Shown here piece by piece: positions 9,041 through 20,920 of a stretch of 64,000 bases of DNA. This DNA comes from Brevundimonas alba (GTDB lineage: Bacteria > Pseudomonadota > Alphaproteobacteria > Caulobacterales > Caulobacteraceae), in the NCBI RefSeq assembly GCF_011927945.1, contig NZ_JAATJM010000002.1, forward strand, positions 186,001 through 250,000. The letters are read 5' to 3'. A model generated the notes under the pieces. It was not told the origin of the DNA. It searched no databases and was given only the letters and a program-made list of their open reading frames with translations. Within the stretch, counting starts at the first letter, position 1, and the number at the start of each line of letters is the position of its first letter. The translations under genes were made by a program, and so were the position numbers.

Positions 9041-9505
9041 ATGCACACCCTGATCCTCGCCGCCGCCTTCGTCGCCAGCCCCCAGGACCCGGGGCAGATC
9101 ACCCGCGACATCATCATGGACGTCTGCCTCCCCTATGTCTCCGAAGGCGCGGCGGATCAGGCGGTCATCGTTCGCAACGGCCTCAGCGGGCTGATCGAGG
9201 ACGGGGAGGGGGAGTTCCGCTCCCGCAACGACGTATTCATCGTGACCCTGACCACCTCCGGCTCAGTCGATGATGGCAATCTCCGCCGCGTCTGCGCGGT
9301 TCAGGCCCGCTCTTCAGCCTTCGGTCAGGCCCGGGACGCCATCGCCGCTCCTCTGGTCGAGGTCGGTTTCGCCGCCAGCCCCGACGAGCCGACCGACTGG
9401 CCCGTCTGGACTCGCGGCGGCGTCTCCATCTCCGTCCATCAGAACCCTGGCCGCGCGACCATCGTCCGCGCCAGCTACTCCAGCCTCGACGCCGAAGGCC
9501 TCTAG
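9041..9505 (+). CDS. Hypothetical secreted protein
   Basis: A 154-residue protein of no family I recognise. The ATG at 9041 has a clear GGAGG ribosome site nine bases upstream. The opening [13 protein letters not shown] is a short signal-like segment. Two Cys (M-D-V-C-L-P-Y and R-V-C-A-V) could pair in the periplasm. V-C-L-P-Y-V together with A-x-x-A-V resembles small periplasmic proteins common in Caulobacterales. It lies between two minus-strand genes, and its TAG overlaps the purM stop on the other strand (9502-9505). Confidence 0.75.
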   Translation: MHTLILAAAFVASPQDPGQITRDIIMDVCLPYVSEGAADQAVIVRNGLSGLIEDGEGEFRSRNDVFIVTLTTSGSVDDGNLRRVCAVQARSSAFGQARDAIAAPLVEVGFAASPDEPTDWPVWTRGGVSISVHQNPGRATIVRASYSSLDAEGL

Positions 9506-10539
9506 TTCGCGGCGAGCTGACCGCAAACGAAGGCGACTTCGCCGGCTTCCAGCAGCGCCTCGAGCACCGGTTCGGCGTTCTCCGGCGCCACGATCAGGAT
9601 GAACCCAACCCCGCAGTTGAAGGTCCGGCGCAGCTCGTGATCCGAGATGCCCCCGGCCTCGCCCAGCCATTGGAACACCTGCGGCACGGGCAGGGCGTCC
9701 CAGTCGAACACGGCGTGCAGCCCGTCGGCGATGCAGCGCGGCGGGTTCTCGATCAGGCCGCCGCCCGTGATGTGCGCCGCGCCCTTGACCAGTCCGGCCT
9801 TCATCACCGGCAGCACCGGCTTAACATAGATGCGGGTCGGCTCCATCAGGGCCTGGGCCAGGGTGCGGTCCTTGGCGAAGGGCGCATCGTCGCCCCAGCC
9901 CAGCCCCGACTTCTCGACCACCTTGCGGATCAGCGAATAGCCGTTCGAGTGCGGCCCCGATGAGGCCAGACCGATGATCACATCGCTCGCGGCCTGCCGA
10001 TCCAGATAGGGCAGCGCATGGCCCCGTTCGACCGCGCCCAGCGAGAAGCCGGCCAGATCGTAGTCGCCGCCGGCGTACATCCCCGGCATCTCCGCCGTCT
10101 CGCCGCCGACGAGGGCGCAGCCCGCCTGCCGGCAACCCTCGGCGATCCCGGCCACGACCCGCCGGGCCGCGTCGATCTCGAGCTTGCCGGTCGCATAGTA
10201 GTCGAGGAACAGCAGCGGCTCGGCGCCCTGCGCCAACAGATCGTTGACGCACATGGCGACCAGATCGATCCCGACTCCGTCGTGCCGCCCCGTCTCGATG
10301 GCGATCTTCAGCTTGGTGCCGACGCCGTCGGTGGTGGCCACGATCAGCGGATCCTCGAACCCGGCCGCCTTCAGGTCGAACAGGGCCCCGAAACCGCCGA
10401 GCGACGCCTCCGCGCCCGGCCGGCGTGTCGATTTCGCCAGCGGCTTGATGGCGTCGACCAGCATCTCCCCGGCGTCGATATCGACCCCCGCGTCGGCGTA
10501 GGTCAGGCCGTTACGCAGGCTCTCGGGGGTGTCGCTCAT
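9502..10539 (-). CDS. purM: Phosphoribosylformylglycinamidine cyclo-ligase (AIR synthetase)
   Basis: A 345-residue ATP-dependent ligase of purine synthesis that closes the imidazole ring of AIR from FGAM. Family landmarks are [10 protein letters not shown] near the start, the glycine-rich [20 protein letters not shown] and [11 protein letters not shown]. Length is as expected. The gene runs alone on the minus strand, divergent from rnd, and is convergent with the small secreted-protein gene with a 4-base stop overlap. Physical separation from purN is a point of local gene order only. Confidence 0.97.
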   Translation of the reverse strand: MSDTPESLRNGLTYADAGVDIDAGEMLVDAIKPLAKSTRRPGAEASLGGFGALFDLKAAGFEDPLIVATTDGVGTKLKIAIETGRHDGVGIDLVAMCVNDLLAQGAEPLLFLDYYATGKLEIDAARRVVAGIAEGCRQAGCALVGGETAEMPGMYAGGDYDLAGFSLGAVERGHALPYLDRQAASDVIIGLASSGPHSNGYSLIRKVVEKSGLGWGDDAPFAKDRTLAQALMEPTRIYVKPVLPVMKAGLVKGAAHITGGGLIENPPRCIADGLHAVFDWDALPVPQVFQWLGEAGGISDHELRRTFNCGVGFILIVAPENAEPVLEALLEAGEVAFVCGQLAAN

Positions 10540-10582
10540 CGGTCACGGGCCTGAATCAGAGGTCGGATTTGTGCGGCGGCTC

Positions 10583-10612
10583 TTGCCACAACCGCAGTTG
10601 GCGGGGCTATAG
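10583..10612 (+). promoter_or_regulatory. Probable promoter of rnd, very short leader
   Basis: TTGCCA at 10583-10588 and CTATAG at 10607-10612 with an 18-base spacer. The ATG follows eight bases after the -10 element, so the transcript would be leaderless or nearly so. Identified by eye. Confidence 0.42.
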
Positions 10613-10619
10613 CATCCGA

Positions 10620-11768
10620 ATGACGCCGATCACCACCACCGAGGCGCTGCGCGACTTCTGCGCAAAGCTCGCGAACCAGCCCTTCATCACCGTCGACACC
10701 GAGTTCATGCGGGAGACGACCTACTGGCCGCGCCTGTGCCTGATCCAGGCCGCGTCGGCGACGGAGGCCGCCATCATCGATCCGATGGCCGACGGGCTCG
10801 ACCTGTCGCCCTTCCTCGACCTGATGCGCGACGAATCGATTCTCAAGGTCTTCCACGCGGCCCGGCAGGACGTGGAGATTTTCGTCAAACTGGGCGCCAT
10901 GCCCAAGCCGATGTTCGACACCCAGGTCGCCGCCATGGCCGCCGGCTTCGGCGATCAGGTTTCCTACGAGGCGCTGGTCCGCCAGATGCTGCGGCAGGAA
11001 GTCGACAAGGGCAGCCGCTTCACCGACTGGGGTCGCCGCCCCCTGTCGGACGCCCAGCTGGTCTACGCCCTCGGCGACGTCACCCATCTCGCCGCCCTCT
11101 ACCCCAAGCTGCGCGACCGTTTGCAGAAGGAGGGGCGTCTCGACTGGGTCATGGCCGAGATGAAGGACCTGACGGACCCCGCCCTCTACGACACCGATCC
11201 GGAAAAGGCTTGGAAGCGGCTCAAGCCCAAGAAATACTCGGCCAAATACCTCGCCGCCTTCGTCGCCACCGCCGTCTGGCGCGAGCGCGCGGCGCAGGAA
11301 CGCGACCAGCCCCGCGGCCGCATCCTCAAGGACGAGGCGATCGACGAGATCGCGGCCCAGGGCCCGACCGATCCCGACGCCTTCAACCGTCTGCGCTCGG
11401 TGCCGAAAGGCTTCGGCGCCTCGCGTCTCGGCCTCGAACTCTCCGCCGAACTGAAGCGGGTCCTCGAAGACCCAGAGGCGCACGCGCCAAAGCTGGAGCG
11501 CCCGGCCCACAACCAGCCCGCGCCGCCGTCTGTCGTGGAACTGCTCAAGGTCCTGCTCAAGGCCAAGAGCGACAACGCCGGCGTGGCCACCAAGCTGATC
11601 GCCAACGTCGCCGATCTCGAAAAGATCGCCCTCGACGACGAGGCCGACGTCGACGCCCTCAAGGGCTGGCGCCGCCAGCTGTTCGGCGAGGACGCTCTCA
11701 AGCTCAAACGTGGCGAGATCGCCCTCGTCCTCAACGGCCCCCGGGTCGAGGTGGTCGAGATCGAATAG
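10620..11768 (+). CDS. rnd: Ribonuclease D
   Basis: A 382-residue 3'-5' exoribonuclease of the DEDD superfamily used in tRNA and stable RNA trimming. Motif ExoI is D-T-E-F-M-R-E (Asp26 and Glu28). ExoII is F-H-A-A-R-Q-D-V-E. ExoIII is Y-A-L-G-D-V-T-H-L, giving the DEDDy pattern. An HRDC domain follows in the C-terminal half. The ATG at 10620 gives the family-typical opening M-T-P-I-T-T-T-E-A-L. Followed by a short intrinsic terminator. Confidence 0.95.
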   Translation: MTPITTTEALRDFCAKLANQPFITVDTEFMRETTYWPRLCLIQAASATEAAIIDPMADGLDLSPFLDLMRDESILKVFHAARQDVEIFVKLGAMPKPMFDTQVAAMAAGFGDQVSYEALVRQMLRQEVDKGSRFTDWGRRPLSDAQLVYALGDVTHLAALYPKLRDRLQKEGRLDWVMAEMKDLTDPALYDTDPEKAWKRLKPKKYSAKYLAAFVATAVWRERAAQERDQPRGRILKDEAIDEIAAQGPTDPDAFNRLRSVPKGFGASRLGLELSAELKRVLEDPEAHAPKLERPAHNQPAPPSVVELLKVLLKAKSDNAGVATKLIANVADLEKIALDDEADVDALKGWRRQLFGEDALKLKRGEIALVLNGPRVEVVEIE

Positions 11769-11770
11769 CA

Positions 11771-11799
11771 AAAGGGCCGCTCCATCGAGCGGCCCTTTC
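11771..11799. terminator. Bidirectional terminator between rnd and the cyclophilin gene
   Basis: AAAGGGCCGCT and AGCGGCCCTTT form an 11-bp stem around CCATCG. The A and T runs on both flanks fit termination from either side for two convergent genes. Confidence 0.75.
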
Positions 11800-11804
11800 C
11801 GTAT

Positions 11805-12266
11805 TCAGTTCACCGTCGCCTTGACGATCTTGCCCGGGTTCCGGGGCGGCTCGCCCTTCGGCAGGGCGTCGACGTTCTCCATGCCTTCGATCACCTCGCC
11901 CCAGACGGTGTACTGGCCGTCGAGGAAGGAGGCGTCGTCCAGGCAGATGAAGAACTGGCTGTTGGCGCTGTTCGGATCCGAGGTGCGGGCCATGGAGCAG
12001 ACGCCGCGGGCGTGACGCTCGCGCGAGAACTCGGCTTTCAGGTTCGGCTTGGACGAGCCCGAGGTGCCGGTGCCGGTCGGATCGCCGCCCTGGGCCATGA
12101 AGCCGGCGATGACGCGGTGGAAGACCACGCCGTCGTAGAAGCCTTCGTTGGCCAGCTCGGTGATGCGGGCGACGTGGCCCGGCGCCAGGTCGGGGCGCAG
12201 CTTGATGACCACGTCGCGGGCTTCGCCGTCGCCGGTGTCCAGGGTGAAGGTCAGGGTTTCGGCCAT
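11805..12266 (-). CDS. Cyclophilin-type peptidyl-prolyl isomerase, cytoplasmic
   Basis: A 153-residue cyclophilin that speeds cis-trans change at proline bonds. Core motifs are present: F-H-R-V-I-A-G-F-M-A-Q-G-G-D, G-V-C-S-M-A-R, S-A-N-S-Q-F-F-I and F-L-D-G-Q-Y-T-V-W-G. There is no signal peptide, so it should be the PpiB-like cytoplasmic type. The ATG at 12266 has an AAGGAG ribosome site on the minus strand; a longer reading frame upstream is antisense to rlmE and was not used. The W of the family's drug-binding site is not obvious in the F-L-D-D-A-S-F-L loop. Confidence 0.95.
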   Translation of the reverse strand: MAETLTFTLDTGDGEARDVVIKLRPDLAPGHVARITELANEGFYDGVVFHRVIAGFMAQGGDPTGTGTSGSSKPNLKAEFSRERHARGVCSMARTSDPNSANSQFFICLDDASFLDGQYTVWGEVIEGMENVDALPKGEPPRNPGKIVKATVN

Positions 12267-12335
12267 CGGGGGCTGCTCCTTGTGAAATGTCGCGGGTCCA
12301 TAGCCCGCAATCCCGTCGGGGGCTATGTGGATGCG

Positions 12336-13046
12336 ATGAGCGACGAAGAAAAGCCCGCCGAACGCCGCCGCATGGTGCGCCCGCCCTCGGGCGGCACGGC
12401 CGCCGGTCGCGGCATGGGCACGAAAATGAAGACGGCGGACACCAAGTCCATGTCCAGCCAGCAGTGGATCAAGCGCCAGCTGTCCGACAAATGGTCGGAG
12501 AAGGCGCGCGCCGAGGGCTGGCGCAGCCGCGCGGCCTTCAAGTTGATCGAGATCGACAACCGCTTTCACCTGATCAAGTCCGGCAGCCGGGTCATCGATC
12601 TCGGCGCCGCGCCAGGCGGCTGGGTGCAGGTGGCGCTGAAACGGGGCGCCAAGGCGGTGGTCGGCGTGGACCTCTTGCCGATCGAGCCCATCCCCGGCGC
12701 CGAGCTGATCCAGGCCGACTTCACCCATGCGGGCGTCGATCAGCAGATGATGGACCTGCTGGGCGGCGCGCCCGACCTCGTCCTGTCCGACATGGCGCAC
12801 AACACCGTGGGCCACCGACAGACCGACCACCTCAAGATCATCGCCCTGATCGAGATCGCCGCCGACTTCGCCATCCGGACGCTGAAGCCGGGCGGGCATT
12901 TCGTGTCCAAGAATTTCCAGGGCGGCGACGCCGGCGGCGTGCTGGCCCGGCTTCGCGAGGAGTTCGAGACGGTCAAATACGTCAAGCCGGAATCCAGCCG
13001 GAAGGACAGCGCCGAAGTGTTTCTGGTGGCGATGAACAGGAGATAG
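12336..13046 (+). CDS. rlmE: 23S rRNA (uridine-2'-O) methyltransferase RlmE/FtsJ
   Basis: A 236-residue SAM-dependent enzyme that methylates U2552 in the A loop of 23S rRNA. The SAM site is V-I-D-L-G-A-A-P-G-G-W. The K-D-K-E catalytic set fits Lys in R-A-A-F-K-L-I-E-I-D, Asp in L-V-L-S-D-M-A, Lys in F-V-S-K-N-F-Q-G and Glu in D-S-A-E-V-F-L-V. The first 35 residues are a charged extension common in alphaproteobacterial members. The ATG at 12336 was preferred to one at 12331 in another frame. Divergent from the cyclophilin gene. Confidence 0.96.
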   Translation: MSDEEKPAERRRMVRPPSGGTAAGRGMGTKMKTADTKSMSSQQWIKRQLSDKWSEKARAEGWRSRAAFKLIEIDNRFHLIKSGSRVIDLGAAPGGWVQVALKRGAKAVVGVDLLPIEPIPGAELIQADFTHAGVDQQMMDLLGGAPDLVLSDMAHNTVGHRQTDHLKIIALIEIAADFAIRTLKPGGHFVSKNFQGGDAGGVLARLREEFETVKYVKPESSRKDSAEVFLVAMNRR

Positions 13047-13052
13047 GCGCGG

Positions 13053-13403
13053 ATGCTTCCAGCTCTTCTCACCAGCCTTCAGGCGATAATCCTCACATTG
13101 GTGCCGGGCAGTGAAATTGAGAGCCGCGTTAGTGGCATGCGGCGCGACGAGCCTCGTGTCGTCGATATGGATGAGGCCTTCTATCCCGGCGGCGCTTACG
13201 TGAAGTCCGGGAGAGTCGCGCTGAACGGGCGCTGGTGGGCGGAAGATGGCCGCCTTTGCACCCGCCTCGTATATGCGCAGTCAGAAACGTGGTGCCGCGT
13301 GATCGCCAAGGATGAACACGGCCGTCTCTTCGCTGCAGGTTCGGTTGGGGACCTCAACGCCGGGCGCGTCGCGGAAATTCGGTTCGTTCCGATCGAGGAT
13401 TAG
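13053..13403 (+). CDS. Hypothetical protein
   Basis: A 116-residue protein of unknown family, starting six bases after rlmE and probably cotranscribed. The first 17 residues (M-L-P-A-L-L-T-S-L-Q-A-I-I-L-T-L-V) are hydrophobic and may be a signal or membrane anchor. Two Cys (L-C-T-R-L and W-C-R-V) lie in the middle. The rest has a beta-rich look (G-R-W-W-A-E-D-G-R-L). No function is proposed. Confidence 0.65.
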   Translation: MLPALLTSLQAIILTLVPGSEIESRVSGMRRDEPRVVDMDEAFYPGGAYVKSGRVALNGRWWAEDGRLCTRLVYAQSETWCRVIAKDEHGRLFAAGSVGDLNAGRVAEIRFVPIED

Positions 13404-13410
13404 CTCGGGC

Positions 13411-15554
<2,144 letters not shown>

Positions 15555-15571
15555 GCAGGGGAGCGCAGGCC

Positions 15572-15970
15572 ATGGATATGACGCCCGAGTTTATCGTTCT
15601 GGCCTGCACCCTGATCCTGGCGCTCGTCCAGATCGCGGCGGCCGGCGTGGCTAGGACCGCGGAACTGGGCGGCAAGTGGAACGCCGGGCCCCGTGACGGC
15701 GAGGCCCCTCCGCCCGGCAAGATCGCCGGGCGGCTGATGCGCGCCCAGGCCAATCTGTTCGAAACCCTGCCGATCTTCGCCGCCGCCGTGATCATGGCGC
15801 ATATCGCGGGCAAGGACGGGCAGATGACCGCCCTCGGGGCGCACCTCTACTTCTTCGGGCGGCTCGTCTATGTGCCGCTCTACGCCTTCGGCATTCCCTA
15901 CATCCGCTCGCTGGTCTGGATCGTCTCCGCCGCCGGGCTGGTCATGGTTCTCGCCGCCCTGTTCGTCTGA
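15572..15970 (+). CDS. MAPEG-family membrane protein
   Basis: A 132-residue protein with about four transmembrane helices and the MAPEG pattern R-A-Q-A-N-L-F-E-T-L-P in its second helix region. Eukaryotic MAPEG proteins conjugate glutathione or make eicosanoids; the role of bacterial ones is mostly unknown. It lies 17 bases after guaB and 9 bases before the next gene, so it is part of a guaB-to-guaA transcription unit. The ATG at 15572 follows GGGGAG. Confidence 0.88.
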   Translation: MDMTPEFIVLACTLILALVQIAAAGVARTAELGGKWNAGPRDGEAPPPGKIAGRLMRAQANLFETLPIFAAAVIMAHIAGKDGQMTALGAHLYFFGRLVYVPLYAFGIPYIRSLVWIVSAAGLVMVLAALFV

Positions 15971-15979
15971 AAGCCCGCA

Positions 15980-17392
15980 TTGACCCCAGCCGCCCGCCTC
16001 GCCGCCGCCGCCTCCGTCCTCGACAGCATCGCGCAGGGGCGCGCCCCCGCCGAGGTCGTGCTCAAGGCCTGGGGCGCCGCCAACCGCTACGCCGGGTCCA
16101 AGGACCGACGCGCCATCGCGGACCGCGTCTACAAGGTGCTCCGCGCCCGCGGACGCCTCGTCTGGGCCATGGGCGGCCGCGAAGACGGCCGGGCGCTGGT
16201 CATCGGTTCGCTGGCCCTGATCGACGGCCTGCCTCTGGAAGAGATCGAGGCCCTGCACGCCGGCGAAGGCTATGGCCCGCGCCCGCTTTCCAAACAGGAG
16301 CGGTCCCGCATCACGGCGGGGGAGGGCGATCTGCCGGGCTGGGTCTCCGCCGGCCTGCCCGAGTTGGTGGTCGAGGACTTCAAGGCCACCTTCGGCGACC
16401 GCTGGAGCGAGGAAGCCCGCGAGCTGATGGCCCCCCGCGCGCCGATCGACCTGCGCGTCAACACGGCAAAGAGCTCGGTGGCCAGCGTCGCCGCCGAATT
16501 GACCGCCGCCGGCCTCGCCCCGGAGCCGACGCCGTGGTCCGCCGCCGGCCTCCGCCTCGCGTCCGAGCCGCCGCCCAATGTGCAGGCGCTCGAGGCCTTC
16601 AAGGCCGGCCGCATCGAGATCCAGGACGAAGGCAGCCAAATTGTCACCTGGCTGGCGGGCGCCGGTCTGACCTTCACGCCCGGCAGCATCGTCGTCGACT
16701 ATTGCGCCGGCGGCGGCGGCAAGACGCTGGCCCTGGCGGTTCAGGCGCTCCCGGACGCCGACGCTTCGCAGGTTTCCGCGCCGAAGCCGACCGGATGGTC
16801 CCCGACCGGCGCGGACGAGGCCGCCGCTGCACGCGTCGCGCCGCCGGTCTCTGGCATGCGCCTGATCGCCTGCGACGTGGTCCAGAAGCGGCTCGACAAC
16901 ATCCGTCCCCGCCTGCAGCGCGCGGGCGTCGCCGCCGACCTGCGCCTGCTGGGCCAGAATGGCGGCGGGGTCGAGGAATTCAACGGCAAGGCCGACCTCG
17001 TCTTCGTCGACGCGCCCTGCAGCGGCTCCGGCACCTGGCGCCGCCGTCCCGAGGACGCCTGGCGGCTCAAGCCGGACGAGGTCGAGCGCCTCCACGTCCT
17101 TCAGCTCCGCATCCTCGATCAGGCCGTGCAACTGGTGAAGCCGGGCGGCCGTCTCGCCTATGTCACCTGCTCGATGCTCACCCGCGAGAACGAGGCCACG
17201 ACCGAGGCCTTCGAGGCCGCCCACCCAGACTTCCAGCCCCTGCCGGTGGCCGACGCCCTGGCCTCGCCCGACCTGACCGACGCCGCCCGCGAACGCCTCG
17301 GAAGCGCTGCCGCAGGCCACCGCCTGCGCCTGTCGCCGGCCTCGACCCACACCGACGGCTTCTTCCTTGCCCTCTACGAGCGGCAGGCGTGA
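15980..17392 (+). CDS. rsmB: RsmB-type 16S rRNA m5C methyltransferase
   Basis: A 470-residue SAM-dependent RNA cytosine-C5 methyltransferase of the RsmB/NOP family. An N-terminal NusB-like RNA-binding region spans about residues 1-130. The SAM loop is [10 protein letters not shown]. The catalytic cysteines are Cys347 in [14 protein letters not shown] and Cys397 in V-T-C-S-M. Between the SAM loop and the next motif (L-I-A-C-D-V) there is an extra Pro/Ala-rich loop of about 30 residues not usual for the family. Start is a TTG nine bases after the MAPEG gene; no better start gives the N-terminal helix. The exact rRNA target is inferred. Confidence 0.88.
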   Translation: MTPAARLAAAASVLDSIAQGRAPAEVVLKAWGAANRYAGSKDRRAIADRVYKVLRARGRLVWAMGGREDGRALVIGSLALIDGLPLEEIEALHAGEGYGPRPLSKQERSRITAGEGDLPGWVSAGLPELVVEDFKATFGDRWSEEARELMAPRAPIDLRVNTAKSSVASVAAELTAAGLAPEPTPWSAAGLRLASEPPPNVQALEAFKAGRIEIQDEGSQIVTWLAGAGLTFTPGSIVVDYCAGGGGKTLALAVQALPDADASQVSAPKPTGWSPTGADEAAAARVAPPVSGMRLIACDVVQKRLDNIRPRLQRAGVAADLRLLGQNGGGVEEFNGKADLVFVDAPCSGSGTWRRRPEDAWRLKPDEVERLHVLQLRILDQAVQLVKPGGRLAYVTCSMLTRENEATTEAFEAAHPDFQPLPVADALASPDLTDAARERLGSAAAGHRLRLSPASTHTDGFFLALYERQA

Positions 17393-17423
17393 GCCCCATC
17401 CACCATTCCGCCCCGGAGCTCGC

Positions 17424-18986
<1,563 letters not shown>

Positions 18987-19062
18987 TTCAGAGCCTTCTG
19001 AATCTTTCCAGAGCGCTTCCGAAAATCGCGCTAAAACACTGACTTATAAGATAAATACTTTC

Positions 19063-19096
19063 GCAGCCTCTCGGTACCATTCGAGGGGCTGCTTTC
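19063..19096 (+). terminator. Intrinsic terminator downstream of guaA
   Basis: GCAGCCTCTCG and CGAGGGGCTGC form an 11-bp stem with one G-T pair and an eight-base loop, followed by TTTCG. It would isolate the integrase from guaA transcription. Confidence 0.6.
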
Positions 19097-19110
19097 GTCT
19101 GCGTCGGTCG

Positions 19111-19261
19111 CTCTGACGGTCCCGCAGCCATTGCCCGGTCGGAATCCGCTCCATACCGTCAGAGGGCCCAGAGCGTCCTGACGGTCTTTTTTCGAACCAA
19201 GCTACGGATTTGGCGAAGGAAAATGATCCCGAAAGACCTCGAAAGCGCCTGACGGTCTTTT
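19111..19261. repeat. Four TGACGGT repeats between the junction and the integrase
   Basis: CTCTGACGGT lies at 19111-19120 and its exact reverse complement at 19155-19164. A 14-base direct repeat CCTGACGGTCTTTT lies at 19177-19190 and 19248-19261, 71 bases apart. All lie between guaA and the integrase start. This is where arm-type integrase or excisionase sites are expected; that role is inferred from position only. Confidence 0.6.
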
Positions 19262-19275
19262 GGAGTCAAAACGGT

Positions 19276-20529
19276 ATGCTTACAGACGCCGCATTGCGAA
19301 ATATTCGCCCAAAATCAAAGTCTTATAAAATGACCGACAGGGACGGTCTGTACCTGCTGATCTCGCCCAAGGGCGGCATCGCCTTCAAGTACGACTACCG
19401 CTTCAACGGGCGGCGGGAATCCGTGACGCTGGGCGCCTACGGTCCGGCGGGCCTGTCGCTGGCCAAGGCCCGCGAGAAGGTCATCGACGCCAAGCGGATG
19501 ATCGCCGAAGGCGTCTCGCCCGCTCTGGAGAAGCAGAGGGCCAAACGGCGCCTGCAGCAGGCCCGGAGCTTCGAGCATGTGGCCCAGCGCTGGATGGATC
19601 ATGCGCCCATGGCGGACAGTACCCGCAACATGCGGCGGTCCATCTTCAACCGGGAAATCCTGCCGCAATGGCGCAACCGGCTGCTGAACGAGATCACGCC
19701 CAACGACCTTCGCGCCCACTGCAAGACCATCGTCGAGCGGGGCGCGCCGGCGACGGCCGTCCACGTTCGCGACATCGTCAAACAGATCTACGCCTACGCC
19801 ATCCTGCACGGCGAGAAGATCGACAATCCGGCCGACGGGGTCGGGCCGGCCTCAATCGCCACCTTCCGGCCGCGTGACCGGTCGCTGTCGCCGACCGAGA
19901 TCCGGATCGCTCTGAACCTGCTGGGGGAGGTGGCGACCCTGCCAACCATCCGCCTCGGCCTGAAGTTCATCCTGCTGAGCATGGTCCGGAAAAGCGAGCT
20001 CCAGGACGGGGTCTGGGACGAGGTGGATTTCGCCAACGCCGTCTGGTCGATCCCCAAGGAGCGGATGAAGCGGTCGCGGCCGCACAACGTCTACCTCTCG
20101 ACCCAGATGCTCGACATCCTGATCGCGCTGAAGACCTGCGCCGGCAACTCCCGCTACATCCTGCCGTCGCGCTATGACGCCGACGCGCCGATGTCGCGGG
20201 CGACCTTCAACCGGGTGACCTCGGCGATCGCCGAACGGGCACGTGAGCGGGACCTGCCGTTGGAGCCCTTCACGGTCCACGACCTGCGGCGGACCGCTTC
20301 GACCCTTCTGCACGAGATGGGCTTCAACTCAGACTGGATCGAGAAATGCCTCGCCCACGAGGAGCGATCGTCGCGCGGCGTCTACAACAAGGCCGAGTTC
20401 GAGGCCCAGCGTCGGCACATGGCCCAAGAGTGGTCGAACGCGGTGGACGCCTGGGAGGCGGGGCGGGCGTTCACGCCCGTGCTCGTCATCCCGGAAACGG
20501 CCGGTCCTCGCTTCGATCCGCGGCTCTGA
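19276..20529 (+). CDS. int: Tyrosine recombinase / integrase (P4-like, DUF4102 arm-binding domain)
   Basis: A 417-residue site-specific recombinase. The N-terminal arm-binding domain opens M-L-T-D-A-A-L-R-N-I-R-P and contains D-G-L-Y-L-L-I-S-P-K-G. The catalytic domain has Arg238 (M-V-R-K-S-E-L), His335-x-x-Arg338 (V-H-D-L-R-R), His361 (L-A-H-E) and the nucleophile Tyr370 (G-V-Y-N-K). The start was set at ATG 19276 because the family begins M-L-T-D; an in-frame TTG 66 bases upstream would translate through one of the TGACGGT repeats. It sits immediately after guaA, so integration at guaA is the natural reading. Its 3' end overlaps the AlpA-like gene on the other strand. Confidence 0.95.
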   Translation: MLTDAALRNIRPKSKSYKMTDRDGLYLLISPKGGIAFKYDYRFNGRRESVTLGAYGPAGLSLAKAREKVIDAKRMIAEGVSPALEKQRAKRRLQQARSFEHVAQRWMDHAPMADSTRNMRRSIFNREILPQWRNRLLNEITPNDLRAHCKTIVERGAPATAVHVRDIVKQIYAYAILHGEKIDNPADGVGPASIATFRPRDRSLSPTEIRIALNLLGEVATLPTIRLGLKFILLSMVRKSELQDGVWDEVDFANAVWSIPKERMKRSRPHNVYLSTQMLDILIALKTCAGNSRYILPSRYDADAPMSRATFNRVTSAIAERARERDLPLEPFTVHDLRRTASTLLHEMGFNSDWIEKCLAHEERSSRGVYNKAEFEAQRRHMAQEWSNAVDAWEAGRAFTPVLVIPETAGPRFDPRL

Positions 20530-20776
20530 CAGGTCGGGTGATCCGCTTGCGGACGTCGGGCGGCGGCGCCCGGCGGATGGGCTTGGCCCGGCGAAGCGCC
20601 AGCCAGGCCTCGACCTCGGCGAGGTCCCAGACGACACAGCGCGGCGTCAGCAGGAACCGGCGAGGAAACTGTCCGCGCTGTTCCATCTCCCAGATGGTGC
20701 TGTCGGCTAGCGGCACCATCTGACGGAGCTGCGGCTTCTTGATCGTGCGCCTCAGCGGCGGGTCGGCCTGGGCCAT
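20486..20776 (-). CDS. AlpA-family phage/island regulator (excisionase-like)
   Basis: A 96-residue DNA-binding protein of the AlpA type. The helix-turn-helix region reads L-R-Q-M-V-P-L-A-D-S-T-I-W-E-M-E, then F-P-R-R-F-L-L-T-P-R-C-V-V-W, then D-L-A-E-V-E-A-W. AlpA proteins activate integrase expression or act as directionality factors for P4-like islands, which fits its place beside the integrase. Its last 44 bases are antisense to the end of int, so each transcript may dampen the other. The C-terminal 25 residues are basic and appear disordered. Confidence 0.85.
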   Translation of the reverse strand: MAQADPPLRRTIKKPQLRQMVPLADSTIWEMEQRGQFPRRFLLTPRCVVWDLAEVEAWLALRRAKPIRRAPPPDVRKRITRPVRAADRSEDRPFPG

Positions 20777-20886
20777 CGAGTCTCTCCACGTTGCTGTGGG
20801 GAATCGAACTCGAAAGACTGCGGAAGGCCTAGCCGCAACCTCTCCACCGTAGGCTTACGGCGCACATGGGCGAGGGGGGTTGAACA

Positions 20887-20920
20887 TTTCCATAGTTCGA
20901 CTAATTCGGAACTATGGAAA
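20887..20920. promoter_or_regulatory. Palindromic operator covering the arsR start codon
   Basis: TTTCCATAGTTC (20887-20898) and GAACTATGGAAA (20909-20920) form a perfect 12-bp inverted repeat with a ten-base spacer. The arsR ATG (20914-20916) is inside the right arm. A TTGAAC element at 20880-20885 and TAATTC within the spacer could be the promoter. ArsR-type repressors bind such dyads to block transcription until arsenite is bound; that role is inferred from position. Confidence 0.65.

Noticed and set aside
18987-19275. A tRNA gene at the integration site
   Set aside because: No cloverleaf or CCA end is seen; the site is the guaA end itself.
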